Shown: in pieces, positions 8,270-16,600 of the stretch
Layout of the letters: each line of letters starts with the position of its first letter
Position numbering within the stretch: position 1 is the stretch's first letter
Made by a program: the position numbers and the translations under genes
The notes under the pieces: generated by a model
The model's database searches: none
What the model saw: the letters and a program-made list of their open reading frames with translations, nothing else
What the model was told of the DNA's origin: nothing
Origin: Clostridia bacterium
GTDB lineage: Bacteria > Bacillota > Clostridia > Oscillospirales > CAG-272
Assembly (NCBI GenBank): GCA_017462485.1
Contig: JAFTRA010000017.1
Location: 1-64,000 of the forward strand
DNA length: 64,000 nt
Direction: 5' to 3'

Positions 8270-8310
8270 AAATACCTCCCTATATTCCTATTAAATATAT
8301 GGAGGTATTT
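8270..8310 (-). terminator. Hairpin overlapping the cwlD ribosome binding site
   Basis: A 10-bp perfect stem AAATACCTCC/GGAGGTATTT with a 21-base loop lies between the membrane-protein gene and cwlD. The minus-strand downstream arm contains the cwlD SD and is followed by a short T-run. It may be a weak terminator, an SD-masking hairpin, or both. Confidence 0.55.
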
Positions 8311-8316
8311 TTGATA

Positions 8317-8913
8317 TTATTCTCTGTTCGGCTTGGATGCCGGAAGTATTCTGAAGTCTTTTAGACCGAGCAGATATGAGACGTGGGTTATAAGCGCTGC
8401 AATAACCGAGAAAACGAGGTACAGGAGCGTCTGGATAAGATAACTTAAATCTACGTTTTCGGAAATGCCCGAGGTCAAAGCCTGAATAAGGCCAAGATAC
8501 ATAGATATAAAGAGTCTGAAAATCAAATTAAGAACAGCAAAGGTTGATTTAAGACCTTCCGCGCCGCTCATCATATAAACAGCGAATAAAATAAACGCTA
8601 TACCTACAACGACGAAGTTTGGAATATTAGCATAAAGGCCGAGAAGTATTCCCTTTGACTTTTTCATTTCCGCCCTGCCGCCGTCGATACGTATTTTATC
8701 TTTAGCTCCTATTTCCCAGGCAACGTTATAGATAAGAACGAAATAAAACAGAATTGCGAATACCGAAATCAGAACCTTAACGAGAAGCGACGATTTACCG
8801 TCATCGGTAAAGGATCCCGCCGCAGTGTAAATGAAAATTGAGAATATCGCAACTCCGATTTGATTTATATATAATTTTACAATGCTATCCAAATTATCTT
8901 TGAAAAAACGCAT
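8317..8913 (-). CDS. Hypothetical integral membrane protein
   Basis: A 198-residue protein I do not recognise. It appears to have about five hydrophobic segments (roughly 17-32, 45-65, 92-112, 125-145, 160-182), with charged linkers such as KDKIRIDGGRAEMKKSKG. The C-terminus is probably cytoplasmic and basic. It is upstream of the cwlD-like amidase on the same strand, 51 bases apart with a hairpin between, so it may be co-transcribed. SD GGAGAGG precedes ATG. Function unknown. Confidence 0.7.
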   Translation of the reverse strand: MRFFKDNLDSIVKLYINQIGVAIFSIFIYTAAGSFTDDGKSSLLVKVLISVFAILFYFVLIYNVAWEIGAKDKIRIDGGRAEMKKSKGILLGLYANIPNFVVVGIAFILFAVYMMSGAEGLKSTFAVLNLIFRLFISMYLGLIQALTSGISENVDLSYLIQTLLYLVFSVIAALITHVSYLLGLKDFRILPASKPNRE

Positions 8914-9061
8914 ACAATCCTCTCCAGGTTGAATTATACGTCTATTTTAACATAAAAGCTTAAAAAAACAAGTGCAAAAACAAAATGTTTACATTTTATC
9001 CACTAAATTCGATAATAATTTTGTATAATATATAGTGTAAATGTGATTTACGGAGGAAAAA

Positions 9062-10078
9062 ATGGCAGTATTAACTTTTAAGAGCACCGAATATCAGACC
9101 TTTCCGGCGATTATACAAGAGTATGCCAGATATCAATGGACTATAAAGGGTAACTCAGAAAAAACGGTTTGTGAATATATGCTTGATTTACGTACCTTTT
9201 TCAGATATACAAAGGTAAGGGATTCAGGAGCTTACGACGAGCTTGAAAGCATATCGATAAGCGACTTAACTATAGAAGACGTAAAGGCGATAAAACAAAA
9301 CGATATAATTGAGTTTTTGATGTATATCGGCACAAGTCGTAGCAATAATTCATCAACAAGAATGAGAAAATTAAGCGCTTTACGTTCGTTTTATAAATAC
9401 CTTTGCAATAAAAAGCACTACTTTGAAAATAACCCTACCGTTGACGTGGATTCTCCGAAAGCATCTAAAAGATTGCCTAAATATTTGACGTACGAAGAGA
9501 GCTTGAAGCTTCTTGAAACAATAAGAAACGACGTCGATTCCCCTACCTCGAGCAGAGATTTTGCAATAGTAGTTCTCTTTTTGAATACCGGAATGAGACT
9601 TGCCGAGCTGGTCGGACTTAATTTGCAGAGCTTTTCCCCGGATTTATCGACGGTAAGAGTAATTGGTAAGGGTAACAAGGAAAGACTTATATATCTGAAC
9701 GATTTCGCAAGAAGCGCCGTAAAGGAATATTTGCAGATAAGACTCGATTCGAAATATATCAGAACGTCGGATAAAGCCTTCTTCTTAAGCTCCAGAGAGC
9801 AAAGAATATCGGCAAAAACAGTTCAGTGGATGGTGCATAAGTATTTCGGACTTTCGGGACTTGGATATAAGGGCTTCTCGGTTCATAAGCTGCGTCACAC
9901 TGCCGCGACGCTTATGTATCAAAGCGGAAAGGTTGATATACGAGTATTAAAAGAAGTTCTCGGTCACGAGCAGCTTAACACAACGCAGATATATACTCAT
10001 GTTGTTGACAGAAATCTTGAACAGGCAGTAGAGAGAAATCCACTTGCTGACGTTAAACTTAAGAAGCCAAGAAACTAA
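9062..10078 (+). CDS. Tyrosine recombinase, Xer family
   Basis: A 338-residue site-specific recombinase with an N-terminal SAM-like core-binding domain (about 13-115) and a C-terminal catalytic domain. The catalytic set is present: R179 (GMRLAEL), K203 (GKGNKE), H275 and R278 (HKLRHT), H302 (LGHEQL) and nucleophile Y311 (QIYTHV). The size and the chromosomal setting without other mobile genes suggest a XerC/XerD housekeeping function in chromosome-dimer resolution rather than an integrase; I cannot tell C from D. GGAGG lies directly before the ATG. A TATAAT at 9024-9029 is a likely -10, but its -35 is poor. Confidence 0.9.
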   Translation: MAVLTFKSTEYQTFPAIIQEYARYQWTIKGNSEKTVCEYMLDLRTFFRYTKVRDSGAYDELESISISDLTIEDVKAIKQNDIIEFLMYIGTSRSNNSSTRMRKLSALRSFYKYLCNKKHYFENNPTVDVDSPKASKRLPKYLTYEESLKLLETIRNDVDSPTSSRDFAIVVLFLNTGMRLAELVGLNLQSFSPDLSTVRVIGKGNKERLIYLNDFARSAVKEYLQIRLDSKYIRTSDKAFFLSSREQRISAKTVQWMVHKYFGLSGLGYKGFSVHKLRHTAATLMYQSGKVDIRVLKEVLGHEQLNTTQIYTHVVDRNLEQAVERNPLADVKLKKPRN

Positions 10079-10121
10079 ACTGCCCTAATTTAAATATTGT
10101 TTTTAACAAAAAAGAGGTTGT

Positions 10122-10967
10122 ATGAATTTTAAGATAGGTGAAAAAATCAAAAAACGCAGAACAGAGCTCGGCTTAACTCAAAGCCAGGTTGCCGACGGTC
10201 ATATAACGAGAAATATGTTAAGTCTTATTGAGTCGGGAAACGCTATGCCGTCGATTGAAACCGCCGAGTATATTTCAGCAAAGCTTGACATTCCCCTTTC
10301 CTATTTGTTTTCTACCGACGAAAATATGTTCGTAATAGAAAAAAACATAAAGATAGGTTATATCCGAGAGCTGTTCGGTAAAGGAAATTACGAATACTGT
10401 ATGAAGATAATCGATGAGCTTGAAAAAACGGATGATGAGTTAAGCTTTATATATGCTTTTTGCGCGTTTGAGCACGGAAAAGCTCTTGTTATGTCCGGTT
10501 CTCTTGAAAGCGCTGAAAAACATCTGAATTCAGCGCTTGATAAGGCGCGCGAGACTTTATACAGCACGTCGGAGATAGAAGCGACAGCTCCGCTGTATCT
10601 TTCGGTTGCGTCAAATATTCAGTCTCCGCTTTTGGAGCTTGATACGGATATTTATGAAGAGCTTCATATGAAAGCCTTTGATTACGAGTTTTTCAAATAC
10701 ATAACACTCGACTATGATTTTCCCTATAGAAACTCTGTTTTCAAAAAGCATCTTGACGCAAAGCTTTTAATCAAACGGTACAACTATTTTGAAGCCCTCA
10801 ATATACTGAAGGAGCTTGAGGATACGAAAACAAACGAGTACAACGCTTACGTTATGTTTGGCGTTTACAGTGATATTGAGCTTTCATATAAGCAGATAGG
10901 AGATTTCGAGAATGCTTACAGGTATTCCTCGAAGCGTCTGTCTTTGATTAATGCCTTTAAATCTTAA
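10122..10967 (+). CDS. XRE-family HTH regulator with TPR-like C-terminus
   Basis: 281 residues. The N-terminal helix-turn-helix (about 6-60, including LGLTQSQVADGHITRN) is of the XRE/Cro type. The remaining 210 residues are helical with tetratricopeptide-like repeats (for example AEKHLNSALDKA and FEALNILKELED). This architecture occurs in regulators that sense peptides or protein partners, such as the RNPP group, but no signal-peptide gene is seen nearby. It follows the recombinase by 43 bases and may share its transcript. SD GAGGTTGT precedes the ATG. Target genes unknown. Confidence 0.8.
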   Translation: MNFKIGEKIKKRRTELGLTQSQVADGHITRNMLSLIESGNAMPSIETAEYISAKLDIPLSYLFSTDENMFVIEKNIKIGYIRELFGKGNYEYCMKIIDELEKTDDELSFIYAFCAFEHGKALVMSGSLESAEKHLNSALDKARETLYSTSEIEATAPLYLSVASNIQSPLLELDTDIYEELHMKAFDYEFFKYITLDYDFPYRNSVFKKHLDAKLLIKRYNYFEALNILKELEDTKTNEYNAYVMFGVYSDIELSYKQIGDFENAYRYSSKRLSLINAFKS

Positions 10968-11033
10968 CGATTGCCATTTAGTTTGACGTTTACACATTAT
11001 TTTAATAATAAATTATTACTTTTCGAAAAAGTA

Positions 11034-11062
11034 TTGACTTAAATGCTTTTTGGTGGTATATT
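11034..11062 (+). promoter_or_regulatory. Promoter of the carboxyltransferase/Na+-pump operon
   Basis: TTGACT (11034-11039), 17-base spacer, TATATT (11057-11062). The 5' leader to the first gene is about 80 nt. Confidence 0.75.
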
Positions 11063-11146
11063 ATATTTAGTGAAATTTGGGCTATTTTAAAGAAAAAGGT
11101 CAAATGTTCAAAAACGTTTATTATTAAGGAAGGAGAGATTTGCCTA

Positions 11147-12604
11147 TTGGCAAATCGGGAATTCGGTTTGGACAAATACACAAAACCAGAAATCTGTGGA
11201 CTTCCTACGGTTGACGAGCTTCGTAGCGCTCTTCTCGCAAGCGAAAACTCCGACGTGAGAAATCAGCTTGCTATGCTCTTTGACGATTCATCGTTCGTTG
11301 AAGTAAGCGCATACGTAAAACGAGGCTTCTCTGACTTCGTAGCCACAGAAAAAGCAAATGAATTCGAAGGAGTTATCTGCGGTTACGGCGCTATTGACGG
11401 TAAGCTTGCGTTTGCTTTCGCGGAAGATGCTTCGAGAATGGGCGGCGTAATTGATGAACGCCACGCAAAGAAAATTGTCGATCTTTACAATCTTGCTGTA
11501 AAGAACGGCGCTCCCGTAATCGGAATCTTCAATTCCAACGGTACGGATATTTTTGCCGGTACAGCAGGACTTGCCGCATACGGTAAAATTATGGCAAGCG
11601 TTTCAAATGCTTCGGGTGTTATTCCTCAGATTGCATTTGTTACAGGTAAGTGCATTGGACTCTGCTCCGCTGTTGCCGCTATGTTTGACTTCACGGTAAA
11701 GGCTACGGATGCTTCTCTTTACGTATCATCCCCTGCCCTTACAGGTGCTGAAGGCGCGCAGGATTCCCTTATTGCGTACTCAGGCTCTCTTGAGCAGTGC
11801 GCAGGATACGTAAGAAATCTCGTTTCATTCTTGCCCGTTAACTCCGATATGGGTATAGTCGTTGAAAGCTGCACCGATAACCTCAATAAGATGATTGGTG
11901 AAGTTGATTTTGCCGGAGACGCTTATTCTGTTATCGCTACCGTAGCCGATAACGGAGTATCCTATGAAGTAAGTGGCGGCTTTGCTCCCTCTGTTGTAAC
12001 CGCTTTCGCAACCGTTGCTGGCGTGAGATGCGGTATCGTCGCAAACTCATTCGCTAATAACGAGGGCAGAATCGACGTTGCATCGGCAAGAAAGATTTCT
12101 AAATTCATTAATTTCTGTAACGCATTCTCTCTTCCGATAGTTACTCTCGTTGATTCCTTGGGACTTGCTATTGACAAGGATAACGAGATGAACTTCTTCG
12201 CTCCCGAGCTTGCAAGACTTGCAACAGCTTATGCAGGAGCTAACGTTCCCAAGATTACCGTTGTTATCGGTCATGCGATAGGAGCTTCCTTCGTGCTTCT
12301 TGGCTCAAAGGCACTTGGCGCTGACGTAGTATATACTACCGATAACTCCGAAATTTGCGCTCTTGCGGCTGAAAGCGGAGTAGCGTTTGCTTGGGACAAG
12401 TATATTACCCTTGAAAACACAAGAGAAAATCTCATCGACGAATGGCGCAGAGACGTTTCCTCGCCTGCTCGCGCTGCAGCGTCGGGAGAAATCGACGATA
12501 TAATCAGCACTAATGAACTCAGAGCAAGAATCTGCTCGGCGCTTCTTATGCTTTCCGCAAAAGGCCAGAATGCGCTTACGGGCTTTAAGGTTCTTCCCCT
12601 CTAA
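11147..12604 (+). CDS. Acyl-CoA-type carboxyltransferase subunit (MmdA/12S-like)
   Basis: A 485-residue carboxyltransferase of the crotonase-like type that moves CO2 between acyl-CoA and carboxybiotin (methylmalonyl-, propionyl- or glutaconyl-CoA partners). Both half-domains are visible: N-terminal (about 30-240, with GGVIDERHAKKIVDLY and the oxyanion-region GTAGLAAYGKIMAS) and C-terminal (260-470). It is the first gene of a five-gene operon with biotin carrier, membrane pump and a second carboxyltransferase. The start appears to be TTG at 11147, nine bases after GGAGAG. This codon sits in the loop of a perfect 7-bp hairpin, ATTTGCC/GGCAAAT (11138-11155), that could modulate initiation. The exact acyl-CoA substrate cannot be told from sequence. 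Confidence 0.85.
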   Translation: MANREFGLDKYTKPEICGLPTVDELRSALLASENSDVRNQLAMLFDDSSFVEVSAYVKRGFSDFVATEKANEFEGVICGYGAIDGKLAFAFAEDASRMGGVIDERHAKKIVDLYNLAVKNGAPVIGIFNSNGTDIFAGTAGLAAYGKIMASVSNASGVIPQIAFVTGKCIGLCSAVAAMFDFTVKATDASLYVSSPALTGAEGAQDSLIAYSGSLEQCAGYVRNLVSFLPVNSDMGIVVESCTDNLNKMIGEVDFAGDAYSVIATVADNGVSYEVSGGFAPSVVTAFATVAGVRCGIVANSFANNEGRIDVASARKISKFINFCNAFSLPIVTLVDSLGLAIDKDNEMNFFAPELARLATAYAGANVPKITVVIGHAIGASFVLLGSKALGADVVYTTDNSEICALAAESGVAFAWDKYITLENTRENLIDEWRRDVSSPARAAASGEIDDIISTNELRARICSALLMLSAKGQNALTGFKVLPL

Positions 12605-12622
12605 TAGTTTCGGAGGTTGATG

Positions 12623-12988
12623 ATGAACTTCTTACTAGGTATTGATAAAAGCCAGTATGGCGACGCAATCATCGAAACCGAGGGAGTCGGAGAAACGTTT
12701 CTTTTCGGCGGTCAGATAGTTCTTATAGGTATGGTAACCATTTTTGCGGTACTCGGACTCATCTGGGCTTGCCTTACCGTATTTAAGCTCGTGTTCCACG
12801 ATATACCGGCAAAAAGAAAAGAAAATGCTGTTTCAAACGATAACGTCGGTGTCACAGCAGCAGAGCCTGTGGTTTATACTGCTAACGATGATGAGATAGT
12901 CGCTGTAATTGCAGCGGCAATAGCGGCGGCAGAAAGTGAATCCGGAAGCGCTGCTAAATTCAGAGTTGTCTCTTTCAGACGCAAATAA
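12623..12988 (+). CDS. OadG-like small membrane subunit of the decarboxylase
   Basis: About 121 residues with a single membrane segment at about 29-51 (GQIVLIGMVTIFAVLGLIWA), typical of OadG/MmdD subunits that hold the Na+-translocating decarboxylase together. A soluble tail is rich in Ala and acidic residues (EIVAVIAAAIAAAE) and ends in basic FRRK. The SD CGGAGG at 12611-12616 places the start at ATG 12623; a TTG at 12617 and an ATG at 12620 lie too close to it. It sits between the carboxyltransferase and the biotin carrier. Confidence 0.75.
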   Translation: MNFLLGIDKSQYGDAIIETEGVGETFLFGGQIVLIGMVTIFAVLGLIWACLTVFKLVFHDIPAKRKENAVSNDNVGVTAAEPVVYTANDDEIVAVIAAAIAAAESESGSAAKFRVVSFRRK

Positions 12989-13015
12989 GATAATATTTCG
13001 AAAGGATTTTGTAAG

Positions 13016-13429
13016 ATGAAAAAATATAATATTACCGTAAACGGAACTTCGTACGAAGTTGTTGTTGAAGAGGTTTCCACGAGCGGAGTTGTCGCAGCGC
13101 CCGTTGCGGCACCCGTAGCACCCGTTACAGCTCCCGTGGCTGCTGCTCCCAAGGCTGCACCTGCCGCACCCGCTGCAGCTCCTAAGGCTCCCGCAGCTCC
13201 TGCAGGCGCAAAGGGCAGCGTTTCTATCACCGCTCCCATGCCAGGAACTATCCTTGACGTTAAGGTATCCGTTGGTCAGTCCGTTAAGAAGGGAGATACA
13301 GTTTGCGTGCTTGAGGCTATGAAGATGGAAAACGATATTCCCGCTTCTCAGGACGGTGTTGTTGCTTCTGTTAACGTTCAGAAGGGTGCGTCCGTTGGCG
13401 CTAACGACGTAATCATCACTCTCGCGTAA
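13016..13429 (+). CDS. Biotin carboxyl carrier subunit
   Basis: 137 residues. The N-terminal segment (1-28) is followed by an Ala/Pro-rich flexible linker (about 27-65), then a biotinyl domain with the biotin-attachment motif EAMKMEND and biotin-accepting K103. The swinging arm carries carboxyl groups between the carboxyltransferases and the membrane decarboxylase. The repetitive Ala-Pro-Lys linker explains a spurious long Ala-rich reading frame on the other strand. SD GAAAGGA lies before the ATG. Confidence 0.93.
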   Translation: MKKYNITVNGTSYEVVVEEVSTSGVVAAPVAAPVAPVTAPVAAAPKAAPAAPAAAPKAPAAPAGAKGSVSITAPMPGTILDVKVSVGQSVKKGDTVCVLEAMKMENDIPASQDGVVASVNVQKGASVGANDVIITLA

Positions 13430-13450
13430 AGGTAGAAATAAAGTTCCATT

Positions 13451-14881
13451 ATGCTTAACGATATTCTTACTTTTTTAAAATCAACCGGTATTGCAAGACT
13501 TTTTAGTCAGTCCGATTGGTATTTATACCTTGTGATGTACGTAATTATCGGTGTTCTCTTCTATCTCGCTATTGTTAAAAAATTCGAGCCGCTTCTACTT
13601 ATGCCTATTGCGTTCGGTATGCTTCTCGCAAACCTTCCAGGCGCAAATCTTATGCATATGGATATGTTCTTCGACGAATATTATATTTCGGTTGAGAACG
13701 GTCAGCTTGTCGGAACGCTAGCGGGTCAAATGAATGAGTTCCTATATTCCTTGGATTACTACACGCATACTACACCGCTCTTCCCCGAAGGTGTTTATAC
13801 TATTACAGAGAACGCGCTTACGTTTAACGTTTCCGCATTGAGCGAGGGGCAGCTTGAAGCCTTTAACGAGCTTTTCAGACAGACGCTCGGTAACCACGCT
13901 ACTATCACCGACGGCGCTCTTCACATTAAGCTTACCACTATGATTAAAGAGGTAGTTAATAACGGCGGTCTCGTTGACGTGCTTTACCTCGGTGTTAAGC
14001 TCGGTATTTATCCGTCGCTAATATTCCTTGGTGTCGGAGCTATGACCGACTTTACTCCTCTTATCGCTAACCCGAAATCGCTCTTTATGGGAGCGGGCGC
14101 CCAGCTTGGCGTATTCGCGGCATTCTTCTTTGCGCTCTTTATGGGCTTCACACCTATGGAGGCGGGCGCAATAGGTATCATAGGCGGAGCCGACGGTCCT
14201 ACCGCTATTCTTGTAACCAAAGAGCTTGCTCCTCATCTTCTCGGAGCTATCGCTATCGCGGCATATTCTTATATGGCTCTTATTCCTATTATTCAGCCGC
14301 CTTTCATGCGTCTTCTTACTACCGAAGCGGAAAGAAAGATAAAGATGACGAATCTTCGTCCTGTTTCTCAAACGGAAAAGGTTCTCTTCCCCATCATTGT
14401 TACCCTTCTCGTTGTTATGCTTGTTCCAGACGCAGCTCCTCTCGTAGGATTCCTTATGCTCGGTAACCTGTTTAACATATCCGGTGTTGCGGACCGTCTT
14501 TCGAAGACAGCTCAAAATGAGCTTTGCAACATTATAACTATATTCCTTGGTGTTTCGGTTGGCGCAACAGCGAATGCGGAGAACTTCTTGAAACCGCAAA
14601 CGCTCTTCATCATTGGACTTGGTCTTTGCGCATTCATTATTTCTACCTGCGGAGGTCTTCTTACGGGTAAGATTATGTGCAAGCTTACCGGTGGTAAAAT
14701 CAACCCTCTTATCGGAGCGGCAGGCGTTTCCGCTGTTCCTATGGCTGCGCGCGTTGCGCAGGACGAGGGTAGAAAAGCAGATCCCTCAAACTTCTTACTT
14801 ATGCACGCTATGGGTCCGAACGTTGCAGGCGTTATCGGCTCGGCAGTCGCGGCCGGCGTATTCCTTACCTTCTTCAGATAA
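13451..14881 (+). CDS. Na+-translocating decarboxylase beta subunit
   Basis: A 476-residue membrane protein of the OadB/MmdB/GcdB family. It decarboxylates carboxybiotin and couples this to Na+ export. It has many hydrophobic segments and the family signatures GAMTDFTPLIANPK, GADGPTAI and GAAGVSAVPMAARV. An insertion near residues 60-170 (with EYYISVENGQLVGTLAG) lengthens it beyond the usual roughly 375-435 residues and may form a periplasmic loop. The ATG lacks a well-spaced SD: AAAGG lies 18 bases upstream, so translational coupling to the biotin carrier is likely. Confidence 0.93.
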   Translation: MLNDILTFLKSTGIARLFSQSDWYLYLVMYVIIGVLFYLAIVKKFEPLLLMPIAFGMLLANLPGANLMHMDMFFDEYYISVENGQLVGTLAGQMNEFLYSLDYYTHTTPLFPEGVYTITENALTFNVSALSEGQLEAFNELFRQTLGNHATITDGALHIKLTTMIKEVVNNGGLVDVLYLGVKLGIYPSLIFLGVGAMTDFTPLIANPKSLFMGAGAQLGVFAAFFFALFMGFTPMEAGAIGIIGGADGPTAILVTKELAPHLLGAIAIAAYSYMALIPIIQPPFMRLLTTEAERKIKMTNLRPVSQTEKVLFPIIVTLLVVMLVPDAAPLVGFLMLGNLFNISGVADRLSKTAQNELCNIITIFLGVSVGATANAENFLKPQTLFIIGLGLCAFIISTCGGLLTGKIMCKLTGGKINPLIGAAGVSAVPMAARVAQDEGRKADPSNFLLMHAMGPNVAGVIGSAVAAGVFLTFFR

Positions 14882-14908
14882 GGTTATTTTAGAAAGGATT
14901 TTTAAAAA

Positions 14909-16312
14909 ATGGCTAAAAAGCTTCTTGTAACAGAAACTGTCCTTCGTGACTCTCACCAGTCACTTGCGGCAACTCGTATGACCACAGAAGAGATGCTTCC
15001 CATTCTTGATGCGATGGATCAGGTTGGTTATTATTCTCTTGAAGCGTGGGGTGGAGCTACTTTTGACTCCTGCCTCAGATTCCTTCACGAAGACCCCTGG
15101 GTAAGACTTCGTACTATCAAGGATCACGTTAAAAATACTAAGCTTCAGATGCTCTTCAGAGGTCAGAATATTCTCGGTTACCGTCACTATGCGGATGACG
15201 TTGTTGAATACTTCGTTCAGAAATCCATAGCTAACGGTATTGACATTATCCGTATCTTTGATGCTCTTAACGATGCAAGAAACCTTGAAACAGCTATTAA
15301 GGCTACAATCAAGGAGGGCGGTCACGTTCAGGCTGCTATTTCTTACACAACCTCTCCCTTCCACACTAACGAGGGATTTGCTCAGTATGCAAAGCAGCTT
15401 GAGGAAATGGGCGCTCACTCTATTTGTATCAAGGATATGTCTGGTCTTCTTAAGCCTTACGAGGCATATCAGCTTGTAAAGACTATCAAAAATACTGTTA
15501 AGATTCCGATTCACATTCATACTCACTATACCGCAGGTCTTGCTTCTATGACTCTCCTTAAGGCTATCGAGGCTGACGTTGACGGTGTTGATACCTCTAT
15601 TTCTCCTCTTGCTATGGGTACTTCCCATACTCCTACCGAGGCGCTCGTTGCAACGCTCCAGGGTACTCCTCACGATACCGGCCTTTCTCTTGAAAAGCTT
15701 GATGTTGTAGCTAAATACTTCAATACTATCAGAGAAAAGTATATTGCTTCCGGTCTTATCGACCCAAAGGTGCTTAAGGTTGACGTTAACGCTCTTCGCT
15801 ACCAGGTTCCCGGCGGTATGCTTTCAAACCTTATCTCACAGCTTAAGATGGCTGGTAAGTCGGATAAGCTTGACGCTGTGCTTGAAGAGGTTGCAAAGGT
15901 GCGCGAGGACGCAGGATTCCCCCCTCTCGTTACACCTACCTCGCAGATAGTAGGTACGCAGGCTGTTAATAACGTTATCTTCGGTAATGAGGGCAGATAC
16001 GCAAGAGTTACCAAGGAATTCAAGGGACTTGTTCGCGGTGAATACGGTAAGTGCCCCGCAACTATTACCGATGAATTCAAGAAGAAGATTATCGGTGATG
16101 ACGATATAATTGATTATAGACCCGCCGATAAGATTGCTCCCGAAATTGAATCCCTCAAGGAAAGAGTTGCTCCTTACGAAGAGCAGCCCGAGGACCTTCT
16201 TTCTCTTGCTCTCTTCGAGCAGGTTGCAATCAAATTCTTCGAGTGGAGAAAGCAGCAGAATTACAAGCTTGACGCTAATGCAGACGCTGCAAACGGAGTT
16301 CATCCTATTTAA
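14909..16312 (+). CDS. Oxaloacetate/pyruvate-type carboxyltransferase (OadA/5S-like)
   Basis: 467 residues. A TIM-barrel carboxyltransferase domain (about 5-270) starts with VLRDSHQS, a metal-ligand region. It carries the carbamylated-lysine candidate in CIKDMSG and the metal-binding HIHTHYTAG. A conserved helical C-terminal domain follows. There is no C-terminal biotinyl domain, so it must use the separate carrier encoded two genes upstream. It transfers CO2 between oxaloacetate/pyruvate and biotin. Together with the MmdA-like subunit this recalls the 5S/12S/1.3S transcarboxylase of Propionibacterium, here combined with a Na+ pump. It is the last gene of the operon, with a terminator at 16352. 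Confidence 0.92.
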   Translation: MAKKLLVTETVLRDSHQSLAATRMTTEEMLPILDAMDQVGYYSLEAWGGATFDSCLRFLHEDPWVRLRTIKDHVKNTKLQMLFRGQNILGYRHYADDVVEYFVQKSIANGIDIIRIFDALNDARNLETAIKATIKEGGHVQAAISYTTSPFHTNEGFAQYAKQLEEMGAHSICIKDMSGLLKPYEAYQLVKTIKNTVKIPIHIHTHYTAGLASMTLLKAIEADVDGVDTSISPLAMGTSHTPTEALVATLQGTPHDTGLSLEKLDVVAKYFNTIREKYIASGLIDPKVLKVDVNALRYQVPGGMLSNLISQLKMAGKSDKLDAVLEEVAKVREDAGFPPLVTPTSQIVGTQAVNNVIFGNEGRYARVTKEFKGLVRGEYGKCPATITDEFKKKIIGDDDIIDYRPADKIAPEIESLKERVAPYEEQPEDLLSLALFEQVAIKFFEWRKQQNYKLDANADAANGVHPI

Positions 16313-16351
16313 TTAAATAATGAAGCCTAAAAATAAGGCTGAAATCAAGAA

Positions 16352-16389
16352 CAGAGGCGTTGAAGTAAATCAACGTCTCTGCTTTTTTA
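16352..16389 (+). terminator. Terminator of the decarboxylase operon
   Basis: A 12-bp stem CAGAGGCGTTGA/TCAACGTCTCTG (one G-U pair) is followed by TTTTTT. From here to 16539 I see no gene. Confidence 0.85.
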
Positions 16390-16539
16390 TCTATTTTATT
16401 AGAAAGAAAGATGTGTCGTATTACTCTCACACTTTTCGGTGGGCTAATGGCGCGCTCGTTGCTTTAATGATTTATTCAAAGTCTATGATTCGTAGATATG
16501 TCCGCACGAGATTCTCCCTACTATTCTATAAAAAGTCGG

Positions 16540-16568
16540 TTGACAGGTATTTTTACAAGGTGTATAAT
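16540..16568 (+). promoter_or_regulatory. Promoter of the sugar locus
   Basis: TTGACA (16540-16545), 17-base spacer, TATAAT (16563-16568): both consensus. It starts transcription about 25 bases before the kinase-fusion ATG. The encoded HTH protein could autoregulate here (inference). Confidence 0.85.
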
Positions 16569-16600
16569 TAAAACATAAAGCACCGCAAAGGAGTCCCCTT

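Noticed and set aside
9062..10967. Recombinase plus HTH gene as a mobile-element end
   Set aside because: No attachment repeats, no tRNA target, no other phage or transfer genes; the recombinase looks like a housekeeping Xer protein.
12874..13239. 121-codon Ala/Gly-rich minus-strand frame
   Set aside because: Produced by the Ala-Pro linker repeats of the biotin carrier on the other strand.
16320..16571. 83-codon frame after the decarboxylase operon
   Set aside because: Overlaps the terminator and the promoter of the sugar locus; no SD and no family likeness.
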